The notes under the pieces were generated by a model. That model worked only from the letters and a program-made list of their open reading frames with translations, made no database searches and was not told where the DNA came from. A stretch of 64,000 nucleotides of DNA from positions 62,001 through 126,000 of the forward strand of contig CAYGVT010000014.1 of assembly GCA_964353355.1 (NCBI GenBank), in the 5' to 3' direction. Shown piece by piece: positions 26,106-35,100 of the stretch; position 1 is the first letter of the stretch; each line of letters starts with the position of its first letter. The position numbers and the translations under genes are program-made. Source of the DNA: CAYGVT01 sp964353355. Its GTDB lineage: Archaea; Thermoplasmatota; DTKX01; GCA-020343715.

Positions 26106-26654
26106 ATGGCGATCAGCGAGGGTGCGGAGGGCGCGCCGGAGCCTCCCATCCCAGAGACCGCCGACGAGGGCCGCTCGGTGGTCTTCCGCGAGGACGACGC
26201 CGCGTACAAGGAGCGGCTCAAGCGCGACCTGACCAACCACTGGCTCGTGAACACGACGGTCACCTTCATCCTGTTCACATCCGTGTTCTACCTCATCACC
26301 CGCAACCCGATCATCGGCGTGCTCGGCGGCCTGCTCGTGCTGGGCGTGAGCAACCTGTACATCGTGCTCCTGCGCGTGCGCGAGTTCGAGCGGTGGGAGA
26401 TATTCTCCAACGGCGTGCGGCTCGGCTACGACCCCCAGGGAAGGACCAAGTTCATCAAGTTCTCCGACATAACCGACATCCAGATACGGCCAGGCCTGGT
26501 CGGGGAGACCTTCATCATCCAGATGGGCCGCCGGCGCCTCAGGTACAAGTACGATGAGAACCGCGAGGTGCTCGACCTGCTGCGCAAGAGGTACATCGCC
26601 TACAACTCCATCCACCAGGAGGGCGTGGATCCCGGTGACCAGGCGGGCGGCTGA
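26106..26654 (+). CDS. Membrane protein with PH-like (bPH) domain
   Basis: The 182-residue protein has an acidic cytoplasmic start, two hydrophobic helices (TTVTFILFTSVFYLI and IIGVLGGLLVLGVSNLYIVLL), then a beta-rich domain of about 80 residues. That domain (WEIFSNGVRLGYDPQGRTKF, IKFSDITDIQIRP, TFIIQMGRRRLRYKY) follows the pattern of bacterial/archaeal PH-like domains attached to membrane helices (YdbT/DUF304 style). The assignment is by pattern. The function is unknown, possibly a membrane stress or scaffold role. ATG 26106 has GGAGGT seven bases upstream. Confidence 0.6.
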   Translation: MAISEGAEGAPEPPIPETADEGRSVVFREDDAAYKERLKRDLTNHWLVNTTVTFILFTSVFYLITRNPIIGVLGGLLVLGVSNLYIVLLRVREFERWEIFSNGVRLGYDPQGRTKFIKFSDITDIQIRPGLVGETFIIQMGRRRLRYKYDENREVLDLLRKRYIAYNSIHQEGVDPGDQAGG

Positions 26655-26737
26655 CGGGCCGGACGGCCCCACGCCCGCGGGAGCGCAACGATTTATATCC
26701 ACAATCGCCGTTACGAAAGAGCGGAGACGTGGGAACC

Positions 26738-27379
26738 ATGATGGAGGCCGTCCTGTCGCTCTCGCTCCCGTGCTCCTGGGTGGACCACCTCGCCAAGGAG
26801 CAGGACGTGCGCATACAGCTCCTTGACACGGTGAAGTCCGAGGACGGGACAACGCGTGACCTGGCCGAGATTAACCTGCGCGACAAGGCGGCCAAGCCCG
26901 TCATCGAGGCCATCAAGAGGGCGCCGCACGTCAAGGCCGTCGAGATAACGGAGCACGACAAGGGCCGGCTGCTCGCGGTCGTGACCACGGTCGGGTGCGG
27001 AGGCTGCCTCGCGCTGGCCCAGGCCGACGTGTTCCTGCTGAGCGGCCACACGACCGAGGAGGGCCGCCTCGAGTGGAAGGTCGCGTTCTCGAAGCGCAAG
27101 GACCTGGACGCGCTCGTGTCCAGGCTGCAGGCCCTGGACGCCGACGTGGCCATCTTGCGTGTGAGCAACCAGCTCGACGATGGGCTGCAGCTCACGGCAA
27201 GGCAGCTCAAGATAGTCGAGGTCGCCTTCAAGCGCGGCTACTACGACTACCCGAAGCGCATCTCCATCCGGGAGCTCGCGCGCATCTTCAGCGTCTCGAC
27301 CGCGACCGTGAGCGAGATACTCCGCCGCGGCCAGCGCAAGATAATCAAGGACCACCTCGAGGGCCGCAAGCGCATCTGA
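26738..27379 (+). CDS. HTH-10 (bacterio-opsin activator type) transcription regulator
   Basis: The C-terminal 60 residues carry the bacterio-opsin-activator HTH signature: LTARQLKIVEVAFKRGYYDY, PKRISIRELARIFSVSTATV, and SEILRRGQRKII. The preceding 140 residues form a ferredoxin-like or ligand-sensing region with a Cys pair (TVGCGGCLALAQ) that could sense redox or metal. The family consists of archaeal DNA-binding regulators. The start is ATG 26738 or GTG 26729; a TATA box (ATTTATATCC, 26691-26700) leaves 7-16 nt of leader. Its targets are unknown. Confidence 0.85.
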   Translation: MMEAVLSLSLPCSWVDHLAKEQDVRIQLLDTVKSEDGTTRDLAEINLRDKAAKPVIEAIKRAPHVKAVEITEHDKGRLLAVVTTVGCGGCLALAQADVFLLSGHTTEEGRLEWKVAFSKRKDLDALVSRLQALDADVAILRVSNQLDDGLQLTARQLKIVEVAFKRGYYDYPKRISIRELARIFSVSTATVSEILRRGQRKIIKDHLEGRKRI

Positions 27380-27503
27380 CGCGAGCCCCGGCGCGCCGCA
27401 CCTGACGCGCGGCGACATGTACCTTTTCGGGGAATTGTCTTTTTATGCGGTCCGCGGTCGTATGCCCGTCGTAGGGAACGGCGACCCACGGCACGGGCTT
27501 GAG

Positions 27504-27911
27504 ATGATGGACAAACCGACGCAAGGGATCGACATGTCCCAGGTCTCCCAGAATGAGCTGCTGACGGCCCTCAACGGCACGGGCGACCCCGAGGTCGGCA
27601 TCGGCCTCGTGGACCTCGGGCTCGTGGCGATGCTCGAGGTCGAGGGCGGCTTCGTCAGGGTAGGGCTGCGCACGACGACCCCGAGGTGCCCCTTCCAGCC
27701 CTACATCGTGCTCGAGGCCCACAGGCGGCTGCTCGAGGTCGAGGGCGTCGAGGGCGCCGAGGTCCTGATCCTCAACGACCCGCCCTGGAACCCCGAGCTC
27801 ATGTCCGAGGGCGCGCGGGATCGGCTCGGCTACGTCTCACAGTCGGGCTCCCATGGGGCGAACGTGCCGGTGATCAAGGTCGGGCCCCCTGCCGGGGACG
27901 ACGACGAGTGA
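27504..27911 (+). CDS. MIP18/SufT-family (DUF59) protein
   Basis: The core reads ELLTALNGTGDPEVGIGLVD, LGLVAMLEVEGG and TTTPRCPFQPYIVLEAHRRL, followed by VEGAEVLILNDPPWNPELMS. It is the DUF59 fold, with its conserved Cys before the helix. Family members (PaaD, SufT, MIP18) assist assembly of iron-sulfur clusters. The frame is open from 27417, but a TATA-like TTTTTATGC at 27440-27448 places the transcript start near 27471, so starts at 27504, 27507 or 27534 are possible. The core domain begins just after the last one. Confidence 0.78.
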   Translation: MMDKPTQGIDMSQVSQNELLTALNGTGDPEVGIGLVDLGLVAMLEVEGGFVRVGLRTTTPRCPFQPYIVLEAHRRLLEVEGVEGAEVLILNDPPWNPELMSEGARDRLGYVSQSGSHGANVPVIKVGPPAGDDDE

Positions 27912-27932
27912 GAGGCCCGCGCGGCCGCGACA

Positions 27933-28655
27933 TCAGGACGGCAGCGAGCCCGTCCTCAGGACCTTCTCGTAGAGCGCGCGCTCCTTCGCGTCCAGCGACC
28001 TGGCGTCCGCGACCGCCCTGTCAACGTCGTAGACGACCCGTCTGGTGTGCACGGAGCCTGACCCGAAGTCCAGCAGCGCGTAGGCAGCGCGGGGGTCCCC
28101 GTCGGTCGGGAACCCCACGGAGCCGGGGTTCACGAGCACGCCCGCATCGAGCACGGCGGGCAGCACCATCTGGCGGTGGGTGTGGCCGAGCACGATGAAG
28201 TCCGCGTCCACGGCCATGAACTCGCGGCGCACCCTCTCCACCTGGGGCGAGGGGGGGACGCTCCCTTGGAGCGGGTCTATGGGCGAGCCGTGCACGGCGT
28301 AGATCTGACGGCCCGAGAGGTAGAGCGACTCCTCCAGAGGGAGCCGGCGCAGCCAGGCGGCCTCCAGCTGCCCGAGCTGGGCGCGGGCCACCTTCTCCGC
28401 GGCCCGCGCGAGGTGAGCGAGGGAGGGGTGGCAGCCGCAGTCCACGCCCTCCGAGAGCGCGTTGTCGTGGTTCCCGCGCACCACGACCTGGCAGATGGCC
28501 CTGACGGTGTCCACGCATGAGCGCGCGCTCGGGCCGAAGCCCGTGACATCGCCCGCGCAGACGAAGTGCGTCGCGCCCGCGGCACGCGCGTCTGCGACCA
28601 CGGCCTCGAGCGCGGGCAGGTTCGAGTGGACGTCGGCCAAGAGCGCGATGAGCAA
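27933..28655 (-). CDS. Metallophosphoesterase (YfcE/MJ0936-like phosphodiesterase)
   Basis: This protein of about 240 residues has the calcineurin-like metal motifs in order: DVHSN (residues 8-12), GDVTGFGP, GNHDNA, VHGSP and GHTHRQ. They coordinate two metal ions. The size and the ending GVLVNPGSVGFPTDGDPRAA match the MJ0936/YfcE group of phosphodiesterases. The start is TTG 28655 (giving LLIALLADVHSN) with GGAGGAGG about nine bases upstream; no ATG or GTG fits the fold. The substrate is not known. It is divergent from the ribosomal protein cluster. Confidence 0.85.
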   Translation of the reverse strand: MLIALLADVHSNLPALEAVVADARAAGATHFVCAGDVTGFGPSARSCVDTVRAICQVVVRGNHDNALSEGVDCGCHPSLAHLARAAEKVARAQLGQLEAAWLRRLPLEESLYLSGRQIYAVHGSPIDPLQGSVPPSPQVERVRREFMAVDADFIVLGHTHRQMVLPAVLDAGVLVNPGSVGFPTDGDPRAAYALLDFGSGSVHTRRVVYDVDRAVADARSLDAKERALYEKVLRTGSLPS

Positions 28656-28850
28656 GCCGGGCCTCCTCCGGCCCGATACGGGGGCGCGGTTGGAAATACG
28701 TTGCGGTGCGACCGTGCCGGCCAGCGGGCGCGACCGAGGCCCTCGCAGCTCCCGCTCCGTGCGCCCGCCGCACCTCGGGCCCCGGGGGGCCTGCCGGCCC
28801 GACTGGAGCGCCATGCCACCCCGCCGGCGCGCGCGCCCCGTCGTGATAAG

Positions 28851-28860
28851 TCTTAAATAG
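28851..28860 (+). promoter_or_regulatory. TATA box of the rpl7ae-rps28e-rpl24e-ndk-infB cluster
   Basis: TCTTAAATAG, centred about 28855, predicts initiation near 28882. The first gene starts at 28953, so the leader would be about 70 nt, long for an archaeal ribosomal protein message. Confidence 0.55.
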
Positions 28861-28883
28861 GCCTCCCCCTTTACCACGTCGCA

Positions 28884-28947
28884 CGGGCGGCCAGGGCCGC
28901 CCACGATGAATGATGAAGCCCCCCCCACGGGGGCAGAAGGAGACGTG
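28884..28947 (+). promoter_or_regulatory. Structured 5' leader of the L7Ae gene, possible autoregulatory element
   Basis: Two stem-loops are visible. GGGCGGCC (28884-28891) pairs with GGCCGCCC (28894-28901). GCCCCC (28918-28923) pairs with GGGGGC (28929-28934), extended by CACG (28902-28905) with CGTG (28944-28947). The internal loop between these last helices has ATGAATGATGAA on one side and AGAAGGAGA on the other. It therefore holds UGAUGA and GA elements like those of kink-turns, the RNA motif bound by L7Ae. The GGAG at 28939-28942, the likely ribosome binding site, lies inside the loop. The match to a k-turn is partial, and regulation is inferred. Confidence 0.4.
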
Positions 28948-28952
28948 TCAAC

Positions 28953-29330
28953 ATGGGAAAGCCGATGTACGTGAGGTACGAGGTGCCGAAGGATCTCGTG
29001 AACCAGCTCTACGAGGTCGTGGAGCTTGCGCGCGACTCCGAGAACGGCAAGATCGCGAAGGGCTCGAACGAGGTCACCAAGGTCGTCGAGCGCGGCCAGG
29101 CGAAGTTCGTCATCATGGCCGAGGACGTCGTGCCCGAGGAGGTCCTCGCGCACATGCCCGTGCTCTGCGACGAGAAGCTGGTGCCCTACGGCTACGTCCC
29201 GTCCAAGCAGGAGCTCGGCTCCGCTGCGGGCCTGACCGTGCCCACGTCGACCGTGGCCGTCGTGCAGCCTGGCAAGGCCAAGGCCCGCATCGACGACCTC
29301 GTCGGCAAGCTCGCCCAGGTCAAGGGCTGA
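28953..29330 (+). CDS. rpl7ae: Ribosomal protein L7Ae
   Basis: This 125-residue protein is the usual archaeal size. It carries the family signature KGSNEVTKVVERGQAKFVIM, AEDVVPEEVLAHMPVLCDEK and GSAAGLTVPTSTVAVV. L7Ae binds kink-turns in 23S rRNA, box C/D and H/ACA guide RNAs and RNase P RNA. It is the first gene of a tight cluster with S28e, L24e, NDK and aIF5B, the arrangement conserved in many archaea. GGAG ten bases upstream serves as the ribosome binding site. Confidence 0.96.
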   Translation: MGKPMYVRYEVPKDLVNQLYEVVELARDSENGKIAKGSNEVTKVVERGQAKFVIMAEDVVPEEVLAHMPVLCDEKLVPYGYVPSKQELGSAAGLTVPTSTVAVVQPGKAKARIDDLVGKLAQVKG

Positions 29331-29355
29331 GCGACGCCCAGAGGAGGCGAAATCG

Positions 29356-29565
29356 ATGGCTGACGACGGCATCCCCACCGAGGTGGTGGAGGTCATTGGC
29401 CGCACCGGCATGACCGGCGAGGCCACACAGATAAAGGTCCGCGTGCTCGACGGGCGCGACAAGGGCCGCATCATCACGAGGAACGTCATGGGCCCCATCC
29501 AGATCGGGGACATACTCATGCTCCGCGACACCTCCTGGGAGGCGCGGAAGCTAAGCGTGAGGTGA
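29356..29565 (+). CDS. rps28e: Ribosomal protein S28e
   Basis: This 69-residue small-subunit protein shows the family pattern PTEVVEVIGRTGMTGEATQI, KVRVLDGRDKGRIITRNVMG and the C-terminal signature DILMLRDTSWEARKL. It forms a small beta barrel near the mRNA exit channel of the 30S subunit. The ATG is preceded by GAGGAGG. It lies 25 bp after rpl7ae and 6 bp before rpl24e, in one operon. Confidence 0.96.
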   Translation: MADDGIPTEVVEVIGRTGMTGEATQIKVRVLDGRDKGRIITRNVMGPIQIGDILMLRDTSWEARKLSVR

Positions 29566-29571
29566 GGCGCG

Positions 29572-29754
29572 ATGGTCACGCGACGCATTTGCACGTTCTG
29601 CGGCAACGAGATAGAGCCCGGTACGGGCAAGATGTACGTCAAGCGCGACGGCGTGGTGTTCCACTTCTGCTCGAGCAAGTGCCAGAACAACCTGATAAAG
29701 CTCAAGCGCGTGCCCCGCAGGACGCGCTGGACGAAGCACTACTCGAAGGAATGA
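29572..29754 (+). CDS. rpl24e: Ribosomal protein L24e
   Basis: This 60-residue zinc protein has CTFCG at the N-terminus and FHFCSSKC further on, the four Cys of the TRASH-like L24e zinc finger. PRRTRWTKHY ends the protein as expected. It is part of the 50S subunit. It starts six bases after rps28e with GGTGAGG overlapping the upstream stop. Confidence 0.95.
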   Translation: MVTRRICTFCGNEIEPGTGKMYVKRDGVVFHFCSSKCQNNLIKLKRVPRRTRWTKHYSKE

Positions 29755-29780
29755 GGGCCCAAGAGGTGGGAGGGGCCGCG

Positions 29781-30236
29781 ATGGAGAGGACGCTGGTCCT
29801 GGTGAAGCCCGACGGCGTGCACCGCGCGCTGGTGGGCGAGGTCCTTGCGCGCCTGGAGCGCAAGGGGCTCAAGCTCGTGGCCGCGAGGATGCTGAGACCC
29901 GCGCGCGCGCTCGTCGAGGAGCACTACGCCGAGCACGTGGGCAAGCCCTTCTACGGGGGGCTCGTGGACTTCCTGTGCTCGGGCCCCGTCCTGGCCGCCG
30001 TGTACGAGGGCGAGGGCGCAATCGCCGTCGTGCGGGCCCTGGTGGGCCCCACCGACCCCGCGAAGGCCCCGCCTGGCACCATCCGCGGCGACCTTGGCCT
30101 CACGATGTCGCGCAACGTGGTCCACGCGTCCGACTCGCCCGCCTCCGCGGTGCGCGAGACCGCCCTGTGGTTCCCGGACGGCCCCGTGGTCGAGTACGAG
30201 CGCACCGACGAGCGGTGGCTCTACGCCCCGAGGTAG
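29781..30236 (+). CDS. ndk: Nucleoside diphosphate kinase
   Basis: This 151-residue enzyme transfers the gamma phosphate between nucleoside triphosphates and diphosphates via a phosphohistidine. It begins MERTLVLVKPDGVHRALVGE, and the active-site region is RGDLGLTMSRNVVHASDSPA with the catalytic His in NVVHASDS. GGGAGG lies upstream of ATG 29781. It sits between L24e and aIF5B, as in many archaeal genomes. Confidence 0.95.
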   Translation: MERTLVLVKPDGVHRALVGEVLARLERKGLKLVAARMLRPARALVEEHYAEHVGKPFYGGLVDFLCSGPVLAAVYEGEGAIAVVRALVGPTDPAKAPPGTIRGDLGLTMSRNVVHASDSPASAVRETALWFPDGPVVEYERTDERWLYAPR

Positions 30237-30287
30237 ATCCCGCGACGGCGTGCGCGGGAGAGGCGCGGTGGAGGGGGGCTTGACGGT

Positions 30288-32051
30288 ATGGCCATCCGGC
30301 AGCCCATCGTGAGCGTGCTCGGGCACGTCGACCACGGCAAGACCTCCCTCCTCGACCGCATACGGCAGACCGACCTCGCGGTCCGGGAGCCCGGTCTCAT
30401 CACACAGCACATTGGCGCCACCGAGGTCCCGCTCGACACCATCTACGACATCTGCGGCGCCCTGCTCACAGGGCGCACGCTCACCATCCCGGGCCTGCTG
30501 TTCATCGACACCCCGGGCCACCAGGCCTTCACCACGCTGCGCTCCAGGGGCGGCTCGCTCGCGGACCTGGCGGTGCTCGTCGTCGACATCACCGAGGGGT
30601 TCATGCCCCAGACCATTGAATCGCTCCAGATACTCAAGCGCGAGAAGTGCCCCTTCGTCATCGCGCTCAACAAGATAGACCGCATCTCGGGCTGGATACG
30701 GCACGAGGGCCTCCCCTTCATCACGAGCTACGACATGCAGATACCGCACGTGAGGGACGAGCTCGACGACCTCGTGCTGCGGATGGTGGAGAAGCTCTAC
30801 GGCATGGGCATGCCAAGCGAGCGATACGACCGCATCTCGGACTTCACGGGCGCGGTCGCGCTCGTGCCCATGTCGGCCAAGACGGGCGAGGGCCTCGCGG
30901 ACCTGATGCTCATCCTTGTCGGGCTCAGCCAGCGCTACTTGCAGGACCGCCTCGGCTTCGAGGCTGACGGCCCCGCGCGCGGGACCGTGCTCGAGGTCAA
31001 GGACGTGCAGGGCCTCGGCAAGACGCTCGACGCCATCATCTACGACGGCGTGCTGCGCACGGGCGACAGCATCGTCATCGGGGGCGTGGGCAACCCCATC
31101 GTCACGCAGGTCAAGGCCCTCCTCAAGCCACGCCCGCTCGACGAGATACGCGACCCCAAGAACAAGTTCGTCACGCTCAAGGAGGTCGTGGCCGCGACGG
31201 GCGTGAAGATAGCCGGCCCCGGGCTCGAGGACGCGCTCGCGGGCTCGCCGCTCATCGCCTTCGCCGCCGACGACGAGGACGCCGCCGACGCGGCCGTCGA
31301 GGAGGTCGACAAGGCCTCCCGGCCGCAGGTCGAGACGGAGGAGCGCGGCATCGCGGTGCTCGCGGACGCGGTGGGCTCCCTCGAGGGCCTGGCCTTCGAG
31401 CTCAAGGCGGCCAAGATACCCATCAGGCGCGCCGAGGTGCGCAACGTCAGCCGCAAAGACGTGGTCGAGGTCTCGACGGAGACGGACCCGCTGCACCGCG
31501 TCATCATCGCGTTCAACGTCGACGTGCTCCCCGACGCCGAGGGGGAGCTCGCGAGCGCGGGCGTGACCGCCATCAAGGGCGACATCATCTACAAGGTCGT
31601 CGAGGACTACGTCGCCTGGGCCGAGAAGAAGAAGGGCGAGCTCGACGTGGCGCGGCGGCACGACTTCATCTTCCCGGGCAAGTTCACCATCCTCCCCGAC
31701 CACACCTTCCGCGTGTCAAAGCCCGCCATCGTGGGCGTGCGCGTGCTCGCGGGCCGGCTGCGCGTGGGCCAGCCCATCATCCGCCCCGACGGCAGGGAGC
31801 TTGGCAAGATCCGGTCCATCCGCTCCGGCGAGGAGAGCATGCGCGAGGTCAGGCAGGGGGCCGAGGTCGCCATCGCCATCACCGAGGTGACCGTCGGCAG
31901 GCAGGTGCACGAGGGCGACCTGCTCTACGTGGACGTGCCCGAGGCCGACGCGCGCGAGCTGCAGCGCATGGACATCCCCGTGGACGACCGGATGGTGCTC
32001 GACGAGCTCATCGACATCCGGAGGCGCGACACCCCCTTCTGGGCGATGTGA
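30288..32051 (+). CDS. infB: Translation initiation factor aIF5B (IF-2 homologue)
   Basis: This 587-residue GTPase promotes subunit joining in translation initiation. G1 GHVDHGKT is at residues 12-19, G2 includes ITQHIGATEVP, G3 is DTPGH and G4 is NKIDR. The four-domain layout of archaeal aIF5B is complete, ending DELIDIRRRDTPFWAM. The sequence runs through the switch regions without an intein, which is notable because archaeal infB is a frequent intein site. It is the last gene of the rpl7ae cluster. Confidence 0.96.
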   Translation: MAIRQPIVSVLGHVDHGKTSLLDRIRQTDLAVREPGLITQHIGATEVPLDTIYDICGALLTGRTLTIPGLLFIDTPGHQAFTTLRSRGGSLADLAVLVVDITEGFMPQTIESLQILKREKCPFVIALNKIDRISGWIRHEGLPFITSYDMQIPHVRDELDDLVLRMVEKLYGMGMPSERYDRISDFTGAVALVPMSAKTGEGLADLMLILVGLSQRYLQDRLGFEADGPARGTVLEVKDVQGLGKTLDAIIYDGVLRTGDSIVIGGVGNPIVTQVKALLKPRPLDEIRDPKNKFVTLKEVVAATGVKIAGPGLEDALAGSPLIAFAADDEDAADAAVEEVDKASRPQVETEERGIAVLADAVGSLEGLAFELKAAKIPIRRAEVRNVSRKDVVEVSTETDPLHRVIIAFNVDVLPDAEGELASAGVTAIKGDIIYKVVEDYVAWAEKKKGELDVARRHDFIFPGKFTILPDHTFRVSKPAIVGVRVLAGRLRVGQPIIRPDGRELGKIRSIRSGEESMREVRQGAEVAIAITEVTVGRQVHEGDLLYVDVPEADARELQRMDIPVDDRMVLDELIDIRRRDTPFWAM

Positions 32052-32161
32052 GGCTCTGGGAACCCTCGGCACAGCCCTAGCCCATTTCTCAAAAACCGGA
32101 TTCCTGATAGCAAACTTAAATATCCAACAGAAGAGTGCATTTAGCGCCAGTGGGAGGGCTA

Positions 32162-35100
32162 ATGATGCACCCGACCGCGACCCCCAGGAACCGTGCGATG
32201 GCCTTTGCGCTCGTCCTGTTGATGGCGACGACCCCGCTGCTGGCCATGAGCGAACCCGCGGACGCCGTCCTCGTCGAGGGGGTGGTGGGCGCGACCCTCC
32301 CGCTCGAATGGACGTTCCCCGGGCATGGCGGGAACGCCACGTTCGACCTCTCGCTGCCTGGCGGCTCCTACGTCGAGGACGCGCGGCTCACCCTCGCCGG
32401 CGCGGCCTACGAGGGCGCGCTGGAGGTCGGCCAATCCATCGGGGACTGGAGGTCCCTCCCCCTCCCCGTGGAGAGCGGCTTCGACACCTCGGGCGATGCG
32501 CTCGACATCACCGACGCCGACGCCTACGTGGGCGTGGCCGGCCCCGACCTAGCGAACTCGAGCACGACCCAGGGTGTCGATGTGACCGACTCCGTGAGGC
32601 TCGCGCCGACCTCCCCACGGTTCACCGCCTCCGGAGGCGGGACGTGGCGGTTCTACAAGGAGCTCGACATCAGCCTCAACCTGGGCACGGCTGTCTACGA
32701 CGCCTTCACCTTCGCCAAGGTCGAGCTGCCGAGGGGCGCGTGCAAGGACTGGAGGGAGCTGCGCATCCTGGACTGGCTCGGCCTGGAGGTCCCGTTCCAG
32801 ATCGCGGGCGCGATCGAGGATTCCGCATCGGGCTCGTACGTGAGCGTCGATTTGATGTTCCCCTCGGACCTGCCAGCGCTGGGCTCGAACACCTACCGCC
32901 TCTACTACGGCAACCCCAAGGCCCTGGACCCGGGCTACCCGCCCATCATCCTCTCCTCCGAGGAGTGGCCCTACGCGAGCACCGGCGACCCCGGCTTCCG
33001 CACGAACTGGAGCTCCCTCGCATGGACCGGGGGCATGGGCGCCGGCTCCGCCTCCGCGGGCATCCTGGACATCCCGTCGATGGGCCGCAGCCTCTCGCAG
33101 AAGACCACCGCGAGCCAGGCCAGGACCTACTCGCAGGTGTGGACGTCGAGGGGCAAGCCCCTCTCCGACTTCCAGCTCGAGCTCATGTTCGGCAACATGA
33201 CGCTCTCGGGCCCCCTCCGCTCGGCCGGGTACTGGGGCATCGACTTCCGCGTGACTGGCACGGACTGCTACAGGCTGATCTACTACGACAGCAACGAGAA
33301 TCTCACCGACCCGAAGCTCCAGCTCTGGCGCGTCGCCACGACCCGCCACCTCGAGACCGCGAGCACGCCCTCGGACAACTGGAGGCTGCTCGACGAGCGC
33401 TTCGCCAACCTGTCGGGCTCGGGCGCCTTCTTCGTGCTCATCCGCGCCCAGGGGAAGAGCCTGCGCGTCTACTTCAACGACGTCGACCGGCCCATCATCG
33501 ACGTCACCGACGCGGACCTGGCGCAGGGCACGATCGGCACATTCCAGGGCGCCAAGGGCGTGCCCCTCGTGCCCAACCCCACGACCGTCACGGGCGCCTA
33601 CGGCACCATGGTGGTCGTCTCGACCGCCGTCAACCTGACCTCCAAGTTCCCCATGATAGTGCCTGGCGAGCAGCGCACGCAGCACGTGAGCGTCGGCGAG
33701 GTCAGGTCCATGGTGTGGGAGCTGCCCGGCGCGCGCGACGCGGTGCTCGACGTCGACATCGCGACGCCCCCCGGCACCCACTACAGTGTCAGCGTCCTCG
33801 CGCCCGACGACTCGTTGCGCCTCGACGGCCTCCACGACGGCAGCGCGTTGCCGGAGGGCGTCCTCGACGGGGGCTTCAGGCTCGCCATCAAGCTCACTAC
33901 CGACCTGGACTGGACGACGCCGAAGCTGAGGGGCTGGGGCGTGGGCTACCGCGCGCCCATGCACGCCGAGTCCAACTCGACCGTCGTCGACCTCCTGGGC
34001 GCCAAGGCGGGCGAGGGCGGCCTCAGGCTCGCGCCGACGCGCGATTCGTGGTACAAGCACGACTCGGCCGTCATCAAGCCGGGCAACCTCCCCGCGGATT
34101 CGGCCGGCGTCGAGATGGGCTGCTGGGTGCCCCACGGCGACGGGTGGAGGGTCTACTACACCGGCACGGACCGGTTCAACCATCGGAGCATCTGCATGGC
34201 CACGACCGACGATGGCCTCGCCTTCAGGGACTTCCGGTCGGTCATCCCCGTCCACGCGGCAGGCGACACGTGGCACGTCGAGTCGATGTCCCCCTCGGTC
34301 CTGCGCGGCGACGAGGTCTGGCTCATGTACTTCATCGGCCGCGACGGCGCCCCCGGCTCGGTCGGGCTCGCGCTCTCGGGCAACGGCGTGGAGTGGACCG
34401 AGCTCCGGACCGCCGCGCTCAAGCCCACCGGCCAGCCGGGCGACCTCGACAAGGACTCCATCGAGGACGTCTTCGTCCTGTACGACATGCCCACCGCAAC
34501 GCTGCACATGTACTACACCGGCAGGCCCGACAACGCCTCCGAGAAGTCCTACATACTCCACGCCACCTCGACGGGCGCCCAGCCCTGGGTGCGCAGGAGC
34601 AGCTCGCCCGTGCTCTCCCCCTCGACCGTGGCCTCGGACTGGGACACCGGCTTCGTCGCCGACCCGTGGGTCGTGGTGACGGAGGGCGGGGGGCTCGTCA
34701 TGTACTACCGCGGCGGCGTGCCGGGCAAGCCCCCGGCGGTCGGCGTCGCCACGTCCCCGAACTGGCTCGACTTCAAGAAGTCCGCGGCCAATCCCGTGCT
34801 CGTGCCGCGGCTGGGCGCGGTGACCGACGACATGCTCGGCATCACGGGCGTGCTCGCCATCGAGGACGGCCGCGACCGGTACTACATGCTCTACTCCGCG
34901 GTCGGCTCGGACTGGGCCAGGCGCGCGTTCGTCGCGGACTCGGCCCACGTGAGGTCAGGCGAGGTCACGGGCCCCGTGCTCGACCTGCGGAGGGCACCGC
35001 GCGCGGTGGGCCCGCTCAACGCCGATGCCGCGCTGCCCGCGGGCACGAGCGTCACGTACATGGTGCGCGCCTCCGACGACCCCCGGGCGTTCCCCGACTG

